DNA from: Phycisphaerae bacterium
GTDB lineage: Bacteria > Planctomycetota > Phycisphaerae > UBA1845 > Fen-1342
NCBI GenBank assembly: GCA_028277645.1
Contig: JANQFV010000037.1
Coordinates: forward strand, 248,001-312,000
Direction: 5' to 3'
DNA length: 64,000 nucleotides
A model generated the notes under the pieces. That model was given only the letters and a program-made list of their open reading frames with translations. It was not told the origin of the DNA and made no database searches. Both the position numbers and the translations under genes were made by a program. How positions within the stretch are numbered: position 1 is the stretch's first letter; the number at the start of each line of letters is the position of its first letter. This document shows, piece by piece, positions 1 to 8,440 of the stretch.

Positions 1-1862
1 TGAACAATCGTCGGCGTCGTGACGTTCCCCAGCTTGTACGCCGGCGACGCCTTCACGTAGTGCTCCGGATCTTCCCATGGCAGGCCGCGCATGTAGTTGA
101 TCACGTGGCCCGGCGTGTCTTCGAGGCCCCACTGCATGAACATGTCCAGCACGCCGGCACCACTGCTGGCCGCCTTGAAACGCTGCGTGGTGGTGATCAC
201 CGCGTTGGTTAGGTAGCCACCGTTGGACCAGCCCATCACGCCCAGCCGCTCCGGATCGGCGATGCCCCGCTCGACCATCGCGTCGACGCCGGCCAGGATG
301 TCCTTGACCTCGATGTCGTTCTCGCGCCCGATGAGTTGCCGCAGAAACTCATCGCCATAGCCGGTCGAGCCGCGGTAGTTGGGGCTAAGCAGTGCGTAGC
401 CTTGGGCGGCGAGCAGCGTGCGGCCGTAAATCCAGTAGCGCAGGTGGTAGAGCGTCGAGGCTGTCGGTCCGCCGTGCAGCTCCAGAACCATCGGCAGCGG
501 ACCATCGCCTTCCTTATAGTCCGGCGGTAGCTCCAGAATGCCCTCAACGGTCGTGCCGTCCGGCGCCTTCCACTGCACCAGCGAAATCTGCGGCAGCTTC
601 CACGTCTTCATCTGCGGGTTAGCGTCGGTAAGCTGCGTCCACTTGCCAGCGGGCTTGCGCGTGTCACCCCAGTACACATCGCGTGTGCTCTTCGTGTCGC
701 TACGAATGACCGCAATCTTGCCGCCGTCCTTAGTGAAGCTGTAAGCGTGCGCCACCACGTCGCCGGGCGTCAGCACGCGCGTCTTGCCCTGACCGCCCCC
801 GCGCACGTCCGTGATGCAGTAGACCCGCCGCCGGGCGTGATCCTCGGCGAGAAAGCACAGGTCGCGGCTGTTCGGCATAAACTCTAACTGCCCGGTGTGG
901 TGAATCTCGTTCTCACGCCGAAGCTGCCAGACATCCCAATCGTCGCCGCTACGCTCCGCGGCCAGAATCTCGCCCGGGTAGCCGTCATAGTCGACGGTGA
1001 ATGCCAGCGCCTTGCTGTCCGGCGCCCAGACGATGTTCTGGAGCCAGCCGTATGGCGACGGCGCATCCGCGCGGAAGAGCTTGTCCGGCAGCGTCGTCGT
1101 CTCTTCACTCGCAACGTCATACACATCCACCTGCGACCAGCCCTCGAGCTTGATCAGGCGATCGTCCGGCGACGTGATCAGCGCAATCTGCTGCTCGTCC
1201 GGCGACACGCTGAAGGCATTGATCACACGCTCGGGCGCGACGACCTTTTCCTCACGCCAAGTCTGCAGATCGAGCTTCCAGATCTCCGTGTAGTTGAACG
1301 GCCCGGTTCCGAACTCGATGTCGGGGTACTTGCCCCGCATATCGGACCAGCCCTGCTCGGCCTCTTCGCCGTCCTTCGCGTAGTAAAGCGTGCGCCCGTC
1401 CTCCGAGAGTTGGAACGAGCTGACGCCGTCCTCTACGCGCGTCACCGGCATGGGCTCGCCCGGATGCGTGCTGAGCACCCAGATCTGGCTCGATCCATCG
1501 TAGGGCGGACGGTCGTCGCCACGATCACGCCGCGTGATGAAGTAGAAGTGTGTATTGTCCGGCGACCACACCGGCGAGTGCTCGCTGACATCGTCAAACG
1601 TGAGCCGCACCGGCTGGCGCCGCTCCGTGTTGACGACCCACAAATCGGTCTGTCGTGGCCGGTCGTGATCGCCCCAGCGCAACTCGGTGAAAACGACGTG
1701 CTTGCCATCCGGCGACGTCACGACGTCGGTGAGTAGATAGACCGAGAGATAATCGTCGAGCGTGATCTCGTGCGTGCGCTCGCCGGCCATCGTCGGCGTT
1801 AGTGTAAAGGCCGCCGCAACGAGCACGCCCAGCACTGAGCGCTTCTTCCAACTGTTGAGCAT
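1..1862 (-). CDS. S9 family (prolyl oligopeptidase-like) peptidase, C-terminus beyond window
   Basis: Exported serine peptidase of family S9, expected to cleave peptides or acyl-peptides outside the cytoplasm. Reading the minus strand from an ATG at 1862, preceded by AGGAG, gives a signal peptide (MLNSWKKRSVLGVLVAAAF, then Ala-rich to about residue 25). A beta-propeller-like region follows, with repeated TolB/WD-like strands such as VTSPDGKHVVFTE, VWSPDNTHFYF and SVSPDEQQIALI. The alpha/beta hydrolase domain comes next, with LELHGGP as the oxyanion region and GWSNGGY as the nucleophile elbow around codon 545. The Asp and His of the triad would lie beyond the left edge. The POT peptide transporter gene ends 105 bases upstream on the same strand, so the two are probably co-transcribed and serve peptide use. 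The family is clear; the exact substrate is not. Confidence 0.93.
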   Translation of the reverse strand, partial: MLNSWKKRSVLGVLVAAAFTLTPTMAGERTHEITLDDYLSVYLLTDVVTSPDGKHVVFTELRWGDHDRPRQTDLWVVNTERRQPVRLTFDDVSEHSPVWSPDNTHFYFITRRDRGDDRPPYDGSSQIWVLSTHPGEPMPVTRVEDGVSSFQLSEDGRTLYYAKDGEEAEQGWSDMRGKYPDIEFGTGPFNYTEIWKLDLQTWREEKVVAPERVINAFSVSPDEQQIALITSPDDRLIKLEGWSQVDVYDVASEETTTLPDKLFRADAPSPYGWLQNIVWAPDSKALAFTVDYDGYPGEILAAERSGDDWDVWQLRRENEIHHTGQLEFMPNSRDLCFLAEDHARRRVYCITDVRGGGQGKTRVLTPGDVVAHAYSFTKDGGKIAVIRSDTKSTRDVYWGDTRKPAGKWTQLTDANPQMKTWKLPQISLVQWKAPDGTTVEGILELPPDYKEGDGPLPMVLELHGGPTASTLYHLRYWIYGRTLLAAQGYALLSPNYRGSTGYGDEFLRQLIGRENDIEVKDILAGVDAMVERGIADPERLGVMGWSNGGYLTNAVITTTQRFKAASSGAGVLDMFMQWGLEDTPGHVINYMRGLPWEDPEHYVKASPAYKLGNVTTPTIV

Positions 1863-1967
1863 CAGTCGTTCTCCTGAGTCTTGCCGATATGTTTCCCGGC
1901 CCGTGAAGCCAATGCCAATGAAGCCACGTTTGGAGCGAGCGCACGCGCTACCGCCGCGCCGTCCGCA

Positions 1968-3692
1968 TCAAGACGCCGGCACGTCGCCGTTCGTCACGCC
2001 GCGCTGCCTGTCGATCGCGCCGGTGACAAACTTGAACGCCACCATTGCGAGGAACGCCACCACACCGACGCCGGTAAACACATACCAGATGAAATGCGCG
2101 TGCTCGTACTGCTTGGGCAACGCACCCATTTCGGATTGCGCCCGCGGATCGGGTGAGTACACCACCACGTCACGCGCGGCGTGCTCACGTCCAGCCTTGC
2201 GTGCGTCCGCATGGGACTCAAGATGATCCTCAGCGATGCGATACTCGGTGTCCCCGGCCTGGATAATCCACTCGCGCTCCGGATCAACCTGCCAGTCCGG
2301 CGCATCGACCGCTTCAACCTGTGCAGACTGCGGCAACGTCACGTTATTCGCTGCCAGCACCGCCCGCACGCTCGCGGGAATATCAGCCGTGGTCCCTTCG
2401 GGCACCGCGCGGAGCATCTCGTGCGTCGGATCGTCAAGCGTAAGCAGGTAATCCGGCTGCGTTGCCAGTCGCCACTCCTGCCGCGCGTCGAAGTCGAGCT
2501 GCTTGCGCGGATCCGGACAGTACGCGTTAAGCAGATAACCGCTCAGAATGAACCCAAACAGCCACGCGAAGAACGTCGTCAGGTGCTGATAGCCCAGATA
2601 CAGCCCTACCTCCCCCGGCGGCGCCTGCTTCGACGCATACTCCAGGAACTTCGGCGACAGAAAACACTCGGCCAGCCCCTGGAGCGCGATGCCGATCATG
2701 AGCATCAGCACCAGCGGATGAACCGTAGTCACGCCCAGGCTGATCGAACTGCCGGTTACGGCTTCGATCGCTGGCGCCACCGCGATGCACAGCATCGTGA
2801 ACGGAATGATGAACAGCCCGATCGCAATCGCGTTCTGCGGCAGGAACGACCGCACCAGATGCGTAATCGGCACGACGCACAGTACCACAACGAGCGGGTT
2901 GATGTTCGCGATCCACTCCGGCTTGTAACCGGGCCCCAGCACACGCTCGAGATACGTCGGCACGCCCGCATAGAGTTGCCCCTGAATAGCCCAGAAGCCC
3001 GCGATAATCAGGATCAGGCTCAGGAAGCGGAAGTTGAGCATGACCTTACCCAACCCGCGCAGCGCCTCCTCCACCGTCTTGCCCGTGCCCACGGTGTCGA
3101 CGTTGCGGTAGAAGCCCGCAATCAGCACCAGCGCGATGAACGACATGCCGGCGGCGTAGAAATTGATGTACTGAAGACCGAAGTGTTCGTTGAGCGGGCC
3201 GGCCACTGCCTTGCCCGAGAACGCACCAATGTTGACGACCATGTAGAAGATCGACATGGCCCGGGCACGATTCACGGAGTCGCTGCACTTGGCAACCGTC
3301 CCCGAGATGACCGGCTTGATGATCGCACCGCCGAACATGATCAGCGCCAGCGCCGTCAGTGCCGTGCCCTTCAGTTGATACGCGCCGAGCAGACCGTACC
3401 CGGCCGTCAGCAGCGTAAAGGCGATGATCAGCGCCTGCTTGAAGCCGATCTTGTCGGCCATGATCCCCATGAATGTGGGCAGGAAGTAGAGCATCGCCGC
3501 GAACGCACCGGTGATGTAGCCGGTTTCCACATCTGTGAACCCGACGTCCCGATTCAGGTAGCGCACGAGCGTGATGAACATGCCGTAGAACGCGAACCGC
3601 TCGCACAGTTCGGCGCCGTTGGCGTACCAGAACGTGGGCGGAAAGCGCCAGCTCAGTCTTCCGGACTCAGGGGTGGTTACAGCATCGGACAT
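1968..3692 (-). CDS. POT family proton-dependent peptide transporter
   Basis: Inner-membrane symporter of the POT/PTR (MFS) family, which brings di- or tripeptides in with protons. It has 574 residues when started at the ATG at 3692, which has GGAGG upstream; a longer in-frame extension to 3845 has low-complexity, arginine-rich content and I rejected it. The N-terminus carries the family's ExxER signature within ELCERFAFYGM in the first helix, then a run of about 12-13 hydrophobic segments. GIMADKIGFKQALI matches the loop between helices 2 and 3. Between the last two helices lies a hydrophilic insert of roughly 130 residues rich in Asp and Glu, longer than in typical bacterial POT proteins. 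The gene sits just upstream of the S9 peptidase, which fits a peptide-scavenging operon. Confidence 0.92.
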   Translation of the reverse strand: MSDAVTTPESGRLSWRFPPTFWYANGAELCERFAFYGMFITLVRYLNRDVGFTDVETGYITGAFAAMLYFLPTFMGIMADKIGFKQALIIAFTLLTAGYGLLGAYQLKGTALTALALIMFGGAIIKPVISGTVAKCSDSVNRARAMSIFYMVVNIGAFSGKAVAGPLNEHFGLQYINFYAAGMSFIALVLIAGFYRNVDTVGTGKTVEEALRGLGKVMLNFRFLSLILIIAGFWAIQGQLYAGVPTYLERVLGPGYKPEWIANINPLVVVLCVVPITHLVRSFLPQNAIAIGLFIIPFTMLCIAVAPAIEAVTGSSISLGVTTVHPLVLMLMIGIALQGLAECFLSPKFLEYASKQAPPGEVGLYLGYQHLTTFFAWLFGFILSGYLLNAYCPDPRKQLDFDARQEWRLATQPDYLLTLDDPTHEMLRAVPEGTTADIPASVRAVLAANNVTLPQSAQVEAVDAPDWQVDPEREWIIQAGDTEYRIAEDHLESHADARKAGREHAARDVVVYSPDPRAQSEMGALPKQYEHAHFIWYVFTGVGVVAFLAMVAFKFVTGAIDRQRGVTNGDVPAS

Positions 3693-4453
3693 GGGCGGTG
3701 CGCCTCCGTCGGTTCTAGCAGATCTGCAACGTGAGTTTGGCGGGATGGTAGCGGCTGATGTGTGCGGCGCCCAATCTCGTCCCCAACGCGTGCGCGGACC
3801 CAGGTGTCCCGGCAAGCGCCGCGCATTTCGTACAAAATCTGACACAAATTCCGCGCGGGGATTCGGCGGGCTTTTGCGGATTCACTCCTGTCACCCGTGT
3901 GGTGCGGGTGCACGGTGCTGGTTCCGGAGGTAAACCCGGTCCCCTACTGTTTGGAGCCGGTGCCGCCCGCGGGCGATGGAGGACGACAACGCGACGACGA
4001 GTGCCTTGCCGAGCCCTCCTGCGAACGACTTCACCGCCCGCCTCTTTCTTGCGTTCATCGGCAGGAGTGTCCCTGCCGGTCAGCGGGGTCGAACGCTGCG
4101 GCCGCCCGCCGCAACGACCGTCAGAAGCGACGCCACGTTTCAGATCGCGACGCCCGAGAATCTGAAACGCCGGCGCCTCTGACGGGCCAGTAGTCCCGCC
4201 GCCGGCCGATTCCCGCCGAATTTGGTGACGGCAACCTGCCCTGGCAAACGTCACCGAACATAAACGCCTGCACTTCTTCCTCGCCGGCGGCGGCGCCATC
4301 CCCGCTCCGGCGAGCCTTTTTCTTGCGCCGTTTCACCGCCACATCCGCCGAAACCACGCGCGCTGAAACAAAATGCAGTGTATTTCTCGCCCGGCATCTG
4401 TTAGGATTTTGTACGCATCTACCGCGCTGATTCACCCGCGAAAGGAGCGACCC
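3693..4453. other. 761-base stretch with no convincing gene
   Basis: The stretch lies between the divergent POT transporter and GNAT genes. Open frames here are long only because the DNA is GC-rich; their products are rich in Arg, Pro and Ala, have no recognisable domain and lack ribosome binding sites. The right end must hold the promoter for the GNAT gene and the left end that of the POT gene. The one structured element I see is the hairpin at 4280-4319. Confidence 0.5.
4280..4319 (+). terminator. Possible intrinsic terminator with no obvious upstream gene
   Basis: CTCGCCGG at 4280-4287 pairs with CCGGCGAG at 4307-4314 across a 19-base loop and is followed by CCTTTTTCTT on the plus strand. 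No plus-strand gene precedes it, so it either ends an unseen small RNA or is chance in GC-rich DNA. Confidence 0.3.
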
Positions 4454-4933
4454 ATGCCGGACGAGATTCTGCTGCGCGAAGTTGTCGACGCCGACCTGCC
4501 GGCGTTCTTCGAGCACGAGTCCGATCCCATCGCCGTTCAGATGGCGGCGTTCACGGCTGAAGATCCCAACGACCACGACGCGTTCATTGCGCACTGGGCG
4601 AAGATCCGCGCCAACGACGCTGTCACCATCCGCACGATCCTGTATTCGGATCGCGTGGTCGGGCACATTGCGAGCTTCAACCGGGGGCCGGACCGGGAAG
4701 TCACCTACTGGATCGACCGCGCGCACTGGAGCCGCGGCATCGCGACGCGCGCGCTCGCGGAGTTCCTGAAGCTCGAACAGACACGCCCCCTCCACGCCCG
4801 CGCGGCCAAAGATAACGTCGCCTCGCTCCGCGTGCTGGAGAAATGCGGTTTCGAGATGAGTGCCCAGGAACGGGGTTTTGCCAACGCCCGCGGCCAAGAG
4901 ATCGACGAGTTGGTGCTCAGACTGGATCAGTAA
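4454..4933 (+). CDS. GNAT family N-acetyltransferase
   Basis: A 159-residue acetyl-CoA-dependent acetyltransferase, cytoplasmic. The start is the ATG at 4454, set by AAAGGAG nine bases upstream; an in-frame ATG 81 bases earlier has no such site. The fold is the RimJ/RimL-like type: TYWIDRAHWSRGIATRAL (about residues 91-108) contains the acetyl-CoA loop R-G-I-A-T with the preceding beta-4 strand, and NVASLRVLEKCGFEM (about 125-140) is the usual second motif. The substrate cannot be told from sequence; small molecules, antibiotics or protein N-termini are all possible for this branch. The gene appears to be a single transcription unit between two long spacers. Confidence 0.9.
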   Translation: MPDEILLREVVDADLPAFFEHESDPIAVQMAAFTAEDPNDHDAFIAHWAKIRANDAVTIRTILYSDRVVGHIASFNRGPDREVTYWIDRAHWSRGIATRALAEFLKLEQTRPLHARAAKDNVASLRVLEKCGFEMSAQERGFANARGQEIDELVLRLDQ

Positions 4934-5182
4934 CTGGCGTGATCACCCCCCACCCGACGCCCCAGGCGACTATCGCAAGTCCCCTGCGCGAGGATTACCG
5001 GCCACGCGCTCGTCAGGCGTCGGTAGACCCGCGACCGCCAGTCCCACTTCTTCATTGACCCCGCCGATCGTTCTGGGCACCATGGAGCGTAGGCTGAAGT
5101 AATCTGAAAGCAAAACCCGCGGCTGTTCCCGCGCGCCGTGCTCGGCGAACACGCGCACAAACTGTGTGCGGAGGGCACCATC

Positions 5183-7393
5183 ATGCGTCTCCATTCCCGC
5201 GCCTTGGCGTTGACGATCGGTGCCACGTGCTGCGTGATCGGCGGTTGTCCGCCGGAAACAGGGGAACCGACGCCCGGAACGGATACCGAGATCTCCGACG
5301 CGCGACGGCTCGAAATCCTCGACGAAGTCGACGCGCTTATCGCAGCCATCGACGACGATGATTTCGGCGTCCAGAACCGCAAGATCGTCGCGCAACTCCT
5401 GGCACTGCCCGAGATCACCGAGGCCGAGACCGATGAGACCGGCGCCATCTGGGCGCGCTTCACCGATGGCCGGTTGCTGGGCGTACACAACGATCCGGAC
5501 GAGGATCCGTTGCCGCCGGTGACGGACGAGGACCTCGCGAAACTCGGCCTGACCGCCAAGCCGGTCTACGCCGAGCCGATTCCCAAGGCCGACCTTGCGG
5601 CCAAGAACATCCCCACCGCCCGTGTACAGATCATCTCCGGACTGCACAAGTCCCGTCGCTCGGCCGTGCCGGTGGTGACGCAGCTATTCCTCGCCGGCGG
5701 TTACGAACTGGTCCCCGACGGCCCCAAGCCGTCGATCGAGCAATGGAAGAACCTTGGGGCGGCAGGCTTCTACCTGTTCGAAGGCCACGGCACGTGCTTC
5801 CGCAATTCCGCGGGCCAGTTGGAGTTCGCCTTCCTATCCGACATTCCGGTGAACCTGGACAACGAGCTGAAGCTCAAGCAGGACCTGCTCGACGGCGCGG
5901 TCTTCCCCGTCGTCAACTCGCGCGGGCACCACAAGTACGCGCTCACGCGCGTTTTCTTCGACAAGTACGTGCAGTTTTCAAACGAGAGCGTCGTCTGGTT
6001 CAACTCGTGCTGTGGCGGGAGCACCATTGCGCGCGCCTTCCGCGACACCTGTTTCGCCAAGGGCGCGGGGATCTACATCGGCTGGGACCACACCGCCAAG
6101 AACATCGATGTCGAGGCGTCGATTTACTACGTCGTCATTCACACACTGGGCCTCAACATCGATGTCACATTCACCACCAGCCAGGGCACAATCCAGTTCA
6201 CGCCGCCTCCGCCCACACCGCCGCGCCGGCCATTCAGCTTCCTGACCGCTTTCGGCCCGAAAGCTCCAAACAAACCGAACCAGTTCCCGTTTACGCTGAC
6301 CTCCGGCGGCAGGCCGTACAACGAGTCGATCGGCGCGGCGTGCGACGCTGATATCGGTTGCACACAGGTTCAGAGTAACTTGGTCGCATTCGGGAACAGC
6401 ACGCTCGATCCGGCGCGGACTGACTTCATCCTGGCTCCGAGCATTCAGCGCATGGAACTCGATGAACGGACGAAAACGCTGACGCTCTATGGTCTGTTCG
6501 ATGTCGACGGCTCGAACCGCAAGGTGATCGCCGGCGGACAGGAGTTCACAAACGCCGAGTGGGGCGAAGAGCAGATCGTGATTCGAGATTTCCCGACCGC
6601 AGCAGGCGGCCTAGTTTACGTCGCGCATACGTCATCAACGAGCAGCGCTGAGATCCGAAGCAACCCGCGGTGGCTGACGAAGATCAGCGAAGTCAACTTC
6701 ACGATCACGACGTACATGTGTACGCACCCGCAGCCGGGCGAGAAACACTGTGGCGACGACGCAATCGAGTCGTGCAACCGTTTCGACAAGCACGAGTTCA
6801 AGAACCTGACGTTCCGTACCGATCTGGGCTACGGCCGCGACGCACCCTTTGACGAGCCCATCTTCCAGGGCGGCCATCAGAATCTCATGTATGCCACACC
6901 GGCTGGTGCGTCATATAGCTACTCGGCCGGCGGTACGGACAACGACAGTCTCAACCTCCGCCGATCGCTCGAGAGCAACGGCGGCATCGCGCACTACGCC
7001 ATGCCGGAAACGGCGTTCGTTGGCATCGACAGCGGTGTTCGCGAGAACGAGTTCACGTGTTACTTCGGCGTGACCACCGACGCGAGTGGCGCACGGCACG
7101 CCTTTTTCGAGCCGAGCGTCTGGATCCCCGATAACCTGAAGTTCATTAACAGCTATCCCTGTGCCGATCCGCCGATCGACGACCAAGTGTCCGGCGTCGT
7201 CGACGTCGGCTGCAACAGTTGTGTGATCGGCGATCCGAGCAATACGACCCGCGGTAACTGGGACCTACCACTCAACGGCGGTGCCGGCTGGGGCTCGGTG
7301 TCCGGTACGGTCGAGCTCGGCTTCGACCGGATCGAGTACAGCGCGTCAGATCCCACGATCACCGACTGGCCCGACAGCCAGGCACCGCAGTAG
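5183..7393 (+). CDS. Lipoprotein with caspase/gingipain-like (clan CD) domain
   Basis: A 736-residue exported protein. The start at 5183 has GGAGGGC upstream, and the first 23 residues form a lipoprotein signal ending in VIGGC. After a linker rich in Asp and Glu, residues about 150-320 resemble the clan CD cysteine-peptidase fold. A hydrophobic strand leads to FEGHG with His202, and a second strand leads to VVWFNSCCGG with Cys276/Cys277. This is the spacing and context of the His-Gly and Ser-Cys dyad of caspases and gingipains. The region around residues 420-500 (PSIQRMELDERTKTLTLYG) looks like an IPT/TIG-type beta domain, and the C-terminal part has several Cys pairs. I infer the peptidase assignment from motifs, not from a full-length match; the substrate is unknown. 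No partner gene is adjacent on the same strand within 250 bases. Confidence 0.7.
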   Translation: MRLHSRALALTIGATCCVIGGCPPETGEPTPGTDTEISDARRLEILDEVDALIAAIDDDDFGVQNRKIVAQLLALPEITEAETDETGAIWARFTDGRLLGVHNDPDEDPLPPVTDEDLAKLGLTAKPVYAEPIPKADLAAKNIPTARVQIISGLHKSRRSAVPVVTQLFLAGGYELVPDGPKPSIEQWKNLGAAGFYLFEGHGTCFRNSAGQLEFAFLSDIPVNLDNELKLKQDLLDGAVFPVVNSRGHHKYALTRVFFDKYVQFSNESVVWFNSCCGGSTIARAFRDTCFAKGAGIYIGWDHTAKNIDVEASIYYVVIHTLGLNIDVTFTTSQGTIQFTPPPPTPPRRPFSFLTAFGPKAPNKPNQFPFTLTSGGRPYNESIGAACDADIGCTQVQSNLVAFGNSTLDPARTDFILAPSIQRMELDERTKTLTLYGLFDVDGSNRKVIAGGQEFTNAEWGEEQIVIRDFPTAAGGLVYVAHTSSTSSAEIRSNPRWLTKISEVNFTITTYMCTHPQPGEKHCGDDAIESCNRFDKHEFKNLTFRTDLGYGRDAPFDEPIFQGGHQNLMYATPAGASYSYSAGGTDNDSLNLRRSLESNGGIAHYAMPETAFVGIDSGVRENEFTCYFGVTTDASGARHAFFEPSVWIPDNLKFINSYPCADPPIDDQVSGVVDVGCNSCVIGDPSNTTRGNWDLPLNGGAGWGSVSGTVELGFDRIEYSASDPTITDWPDSQAPQ

Positions 7394-7655
7394 CGATCCC
7401 TGATCGCGCGTCCGGATGTCCCACGGCTATCACCGACGCCGCGAACCACAGTCAACTACAAGCGCTCACGGTTCGAGCGTCTGCCCGGGATTTTCACGAT
7501 TCCGGCGCTCATCCGATATTCTGCGGGCGCACCGGTCCGAAAGTGGGGAAGCGCAACAAATGCCGATGCGATTTCCGGTTGTTTCAAATCCGTAAGATTC
7601 GAACACTCCGAACATGTGACGTCTTGTCATCGCCGTTGCTATGAGGACACGACCT

Positions 7656-8321
7656 ATGGAAATCGCGACGCATATGAGTGCCGAGCAGCGCCCACGAAGG
7701 CGTCGCCGGTACGTGATCAACCCGCACTTTCAGTGGAAATTCGCCGGCTGGCTGATGATCGTTGTCTTCACCGCCAGCTTCACCATGGGGCTCGTGCTGC
7801 TGTACCTGCTCGAGTCGCAGGTCCGCGCGCAAGTGCTCAATGCGGCGGGCGCCAGCGCGAGCCAGCCGATGGCAACGCTGATCGGATTCGGTGTGGCGTG
7901 CACCATCGTGACCACGATAACGTTCGGAGTATGGAGCTTTGTGCTCACGCACCGCTTCTGCGGGCCGCTCTACGTTATCAGCGGTTACCTGCGCGACCTG
8001 CGCGCCGGCAAGTACCCCAAGGCCCGCGAACTACGCCGCAAGGACGAGTTCAAAGCCTTCTATGCCGAGTTCCAGCAGACGCTGGACGTGTTGCGTGAAC
8101 GTCGCGAGTCCGAGGTGAAGGTGCTCGAACGAGCGCTGCAGGTGCTGCAGTCCAATAGTGCGCCGGCCGGGGCTGATGCGGACCCACTGCGCCAGGTAGC
8201 CACCGAGGTCGCGCAACTGCGGGATGAGCTCGCGGAGGCGTTAACCGCAGGCGGGCGCGTTGGCGAGCACGGCAGCGCCGCCCCCACGGAACAAGATACG
8301 TTTGTGCAATCCAACGAGTGA
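7656..8321 (+). CDS. Two-helix membrane protein with HAMP-like cytoplasmic region
   Basis: A 221-residue inner-membrane protein. I chose the ATG at 7656, preceded by GAGGA; ATGs at 7641 and 7674 are alternatives. Basic residues (RPRRRRR) precede the first helix, FAGWLMIVVFTASFTMGLVL, and the second is LIGFGVACTIVTTITFGVW. The segment after it, THRFCGPLYVISGYLRDLRAGKY, is HAMP-like: it begins with the usual Pro and continues into a charged coiled coil to about residue 190. No methyl-accepting, kinase or cyclase domain follows, so it looks like a stripped-down signalling or scaffolding protein. The TadG-like gene begins 119 bases downstream on the same strand. The function is unknown. Confidence 0.72.
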   Translation: MEIATHMSAEQRPRRRRRYVINPHFQWKFAGWLMIVVFTASFTMGLVLLYLLESQVRAQVLNAAGASASQPMATLIGFGVACTIVTTITFGVWSFVLTHRFCGPLYVISGYLRDLRAGKYPKARELRRKDEFKAFYAEFQQTLDVLRERRESEVKVLERALQVLQSNSAPAGADADPLRQVATEVAQLRDELAEALTAGGRVGEHGSAAPTEQDTFVQSNE

Positions 8322-8440
8322 TGTACGACAACGAAACGAATGCGCGAAAGCACTAAGTCTGCTGCTGATCGCAAGCGTCTAAAACGTGAAGCTCCAACGG
8401 ACGGCAGGACCTGATCCGCTGGAGAAAGGAGCTCGCAACC

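Noticed and set aside
2181-3734. Long plus-strand open frame opposite the POT transporter
   Set aside because: Product is rich in Arg, His and Gln with no domain; it is the antisense shadow of a clear transporter gene.
3715-4299. 194-codon minus-strand frame in the spacer upstream of the POT gene
   Set aside because: Arg/Pro/Ala-rich low-complexity product without start site support.
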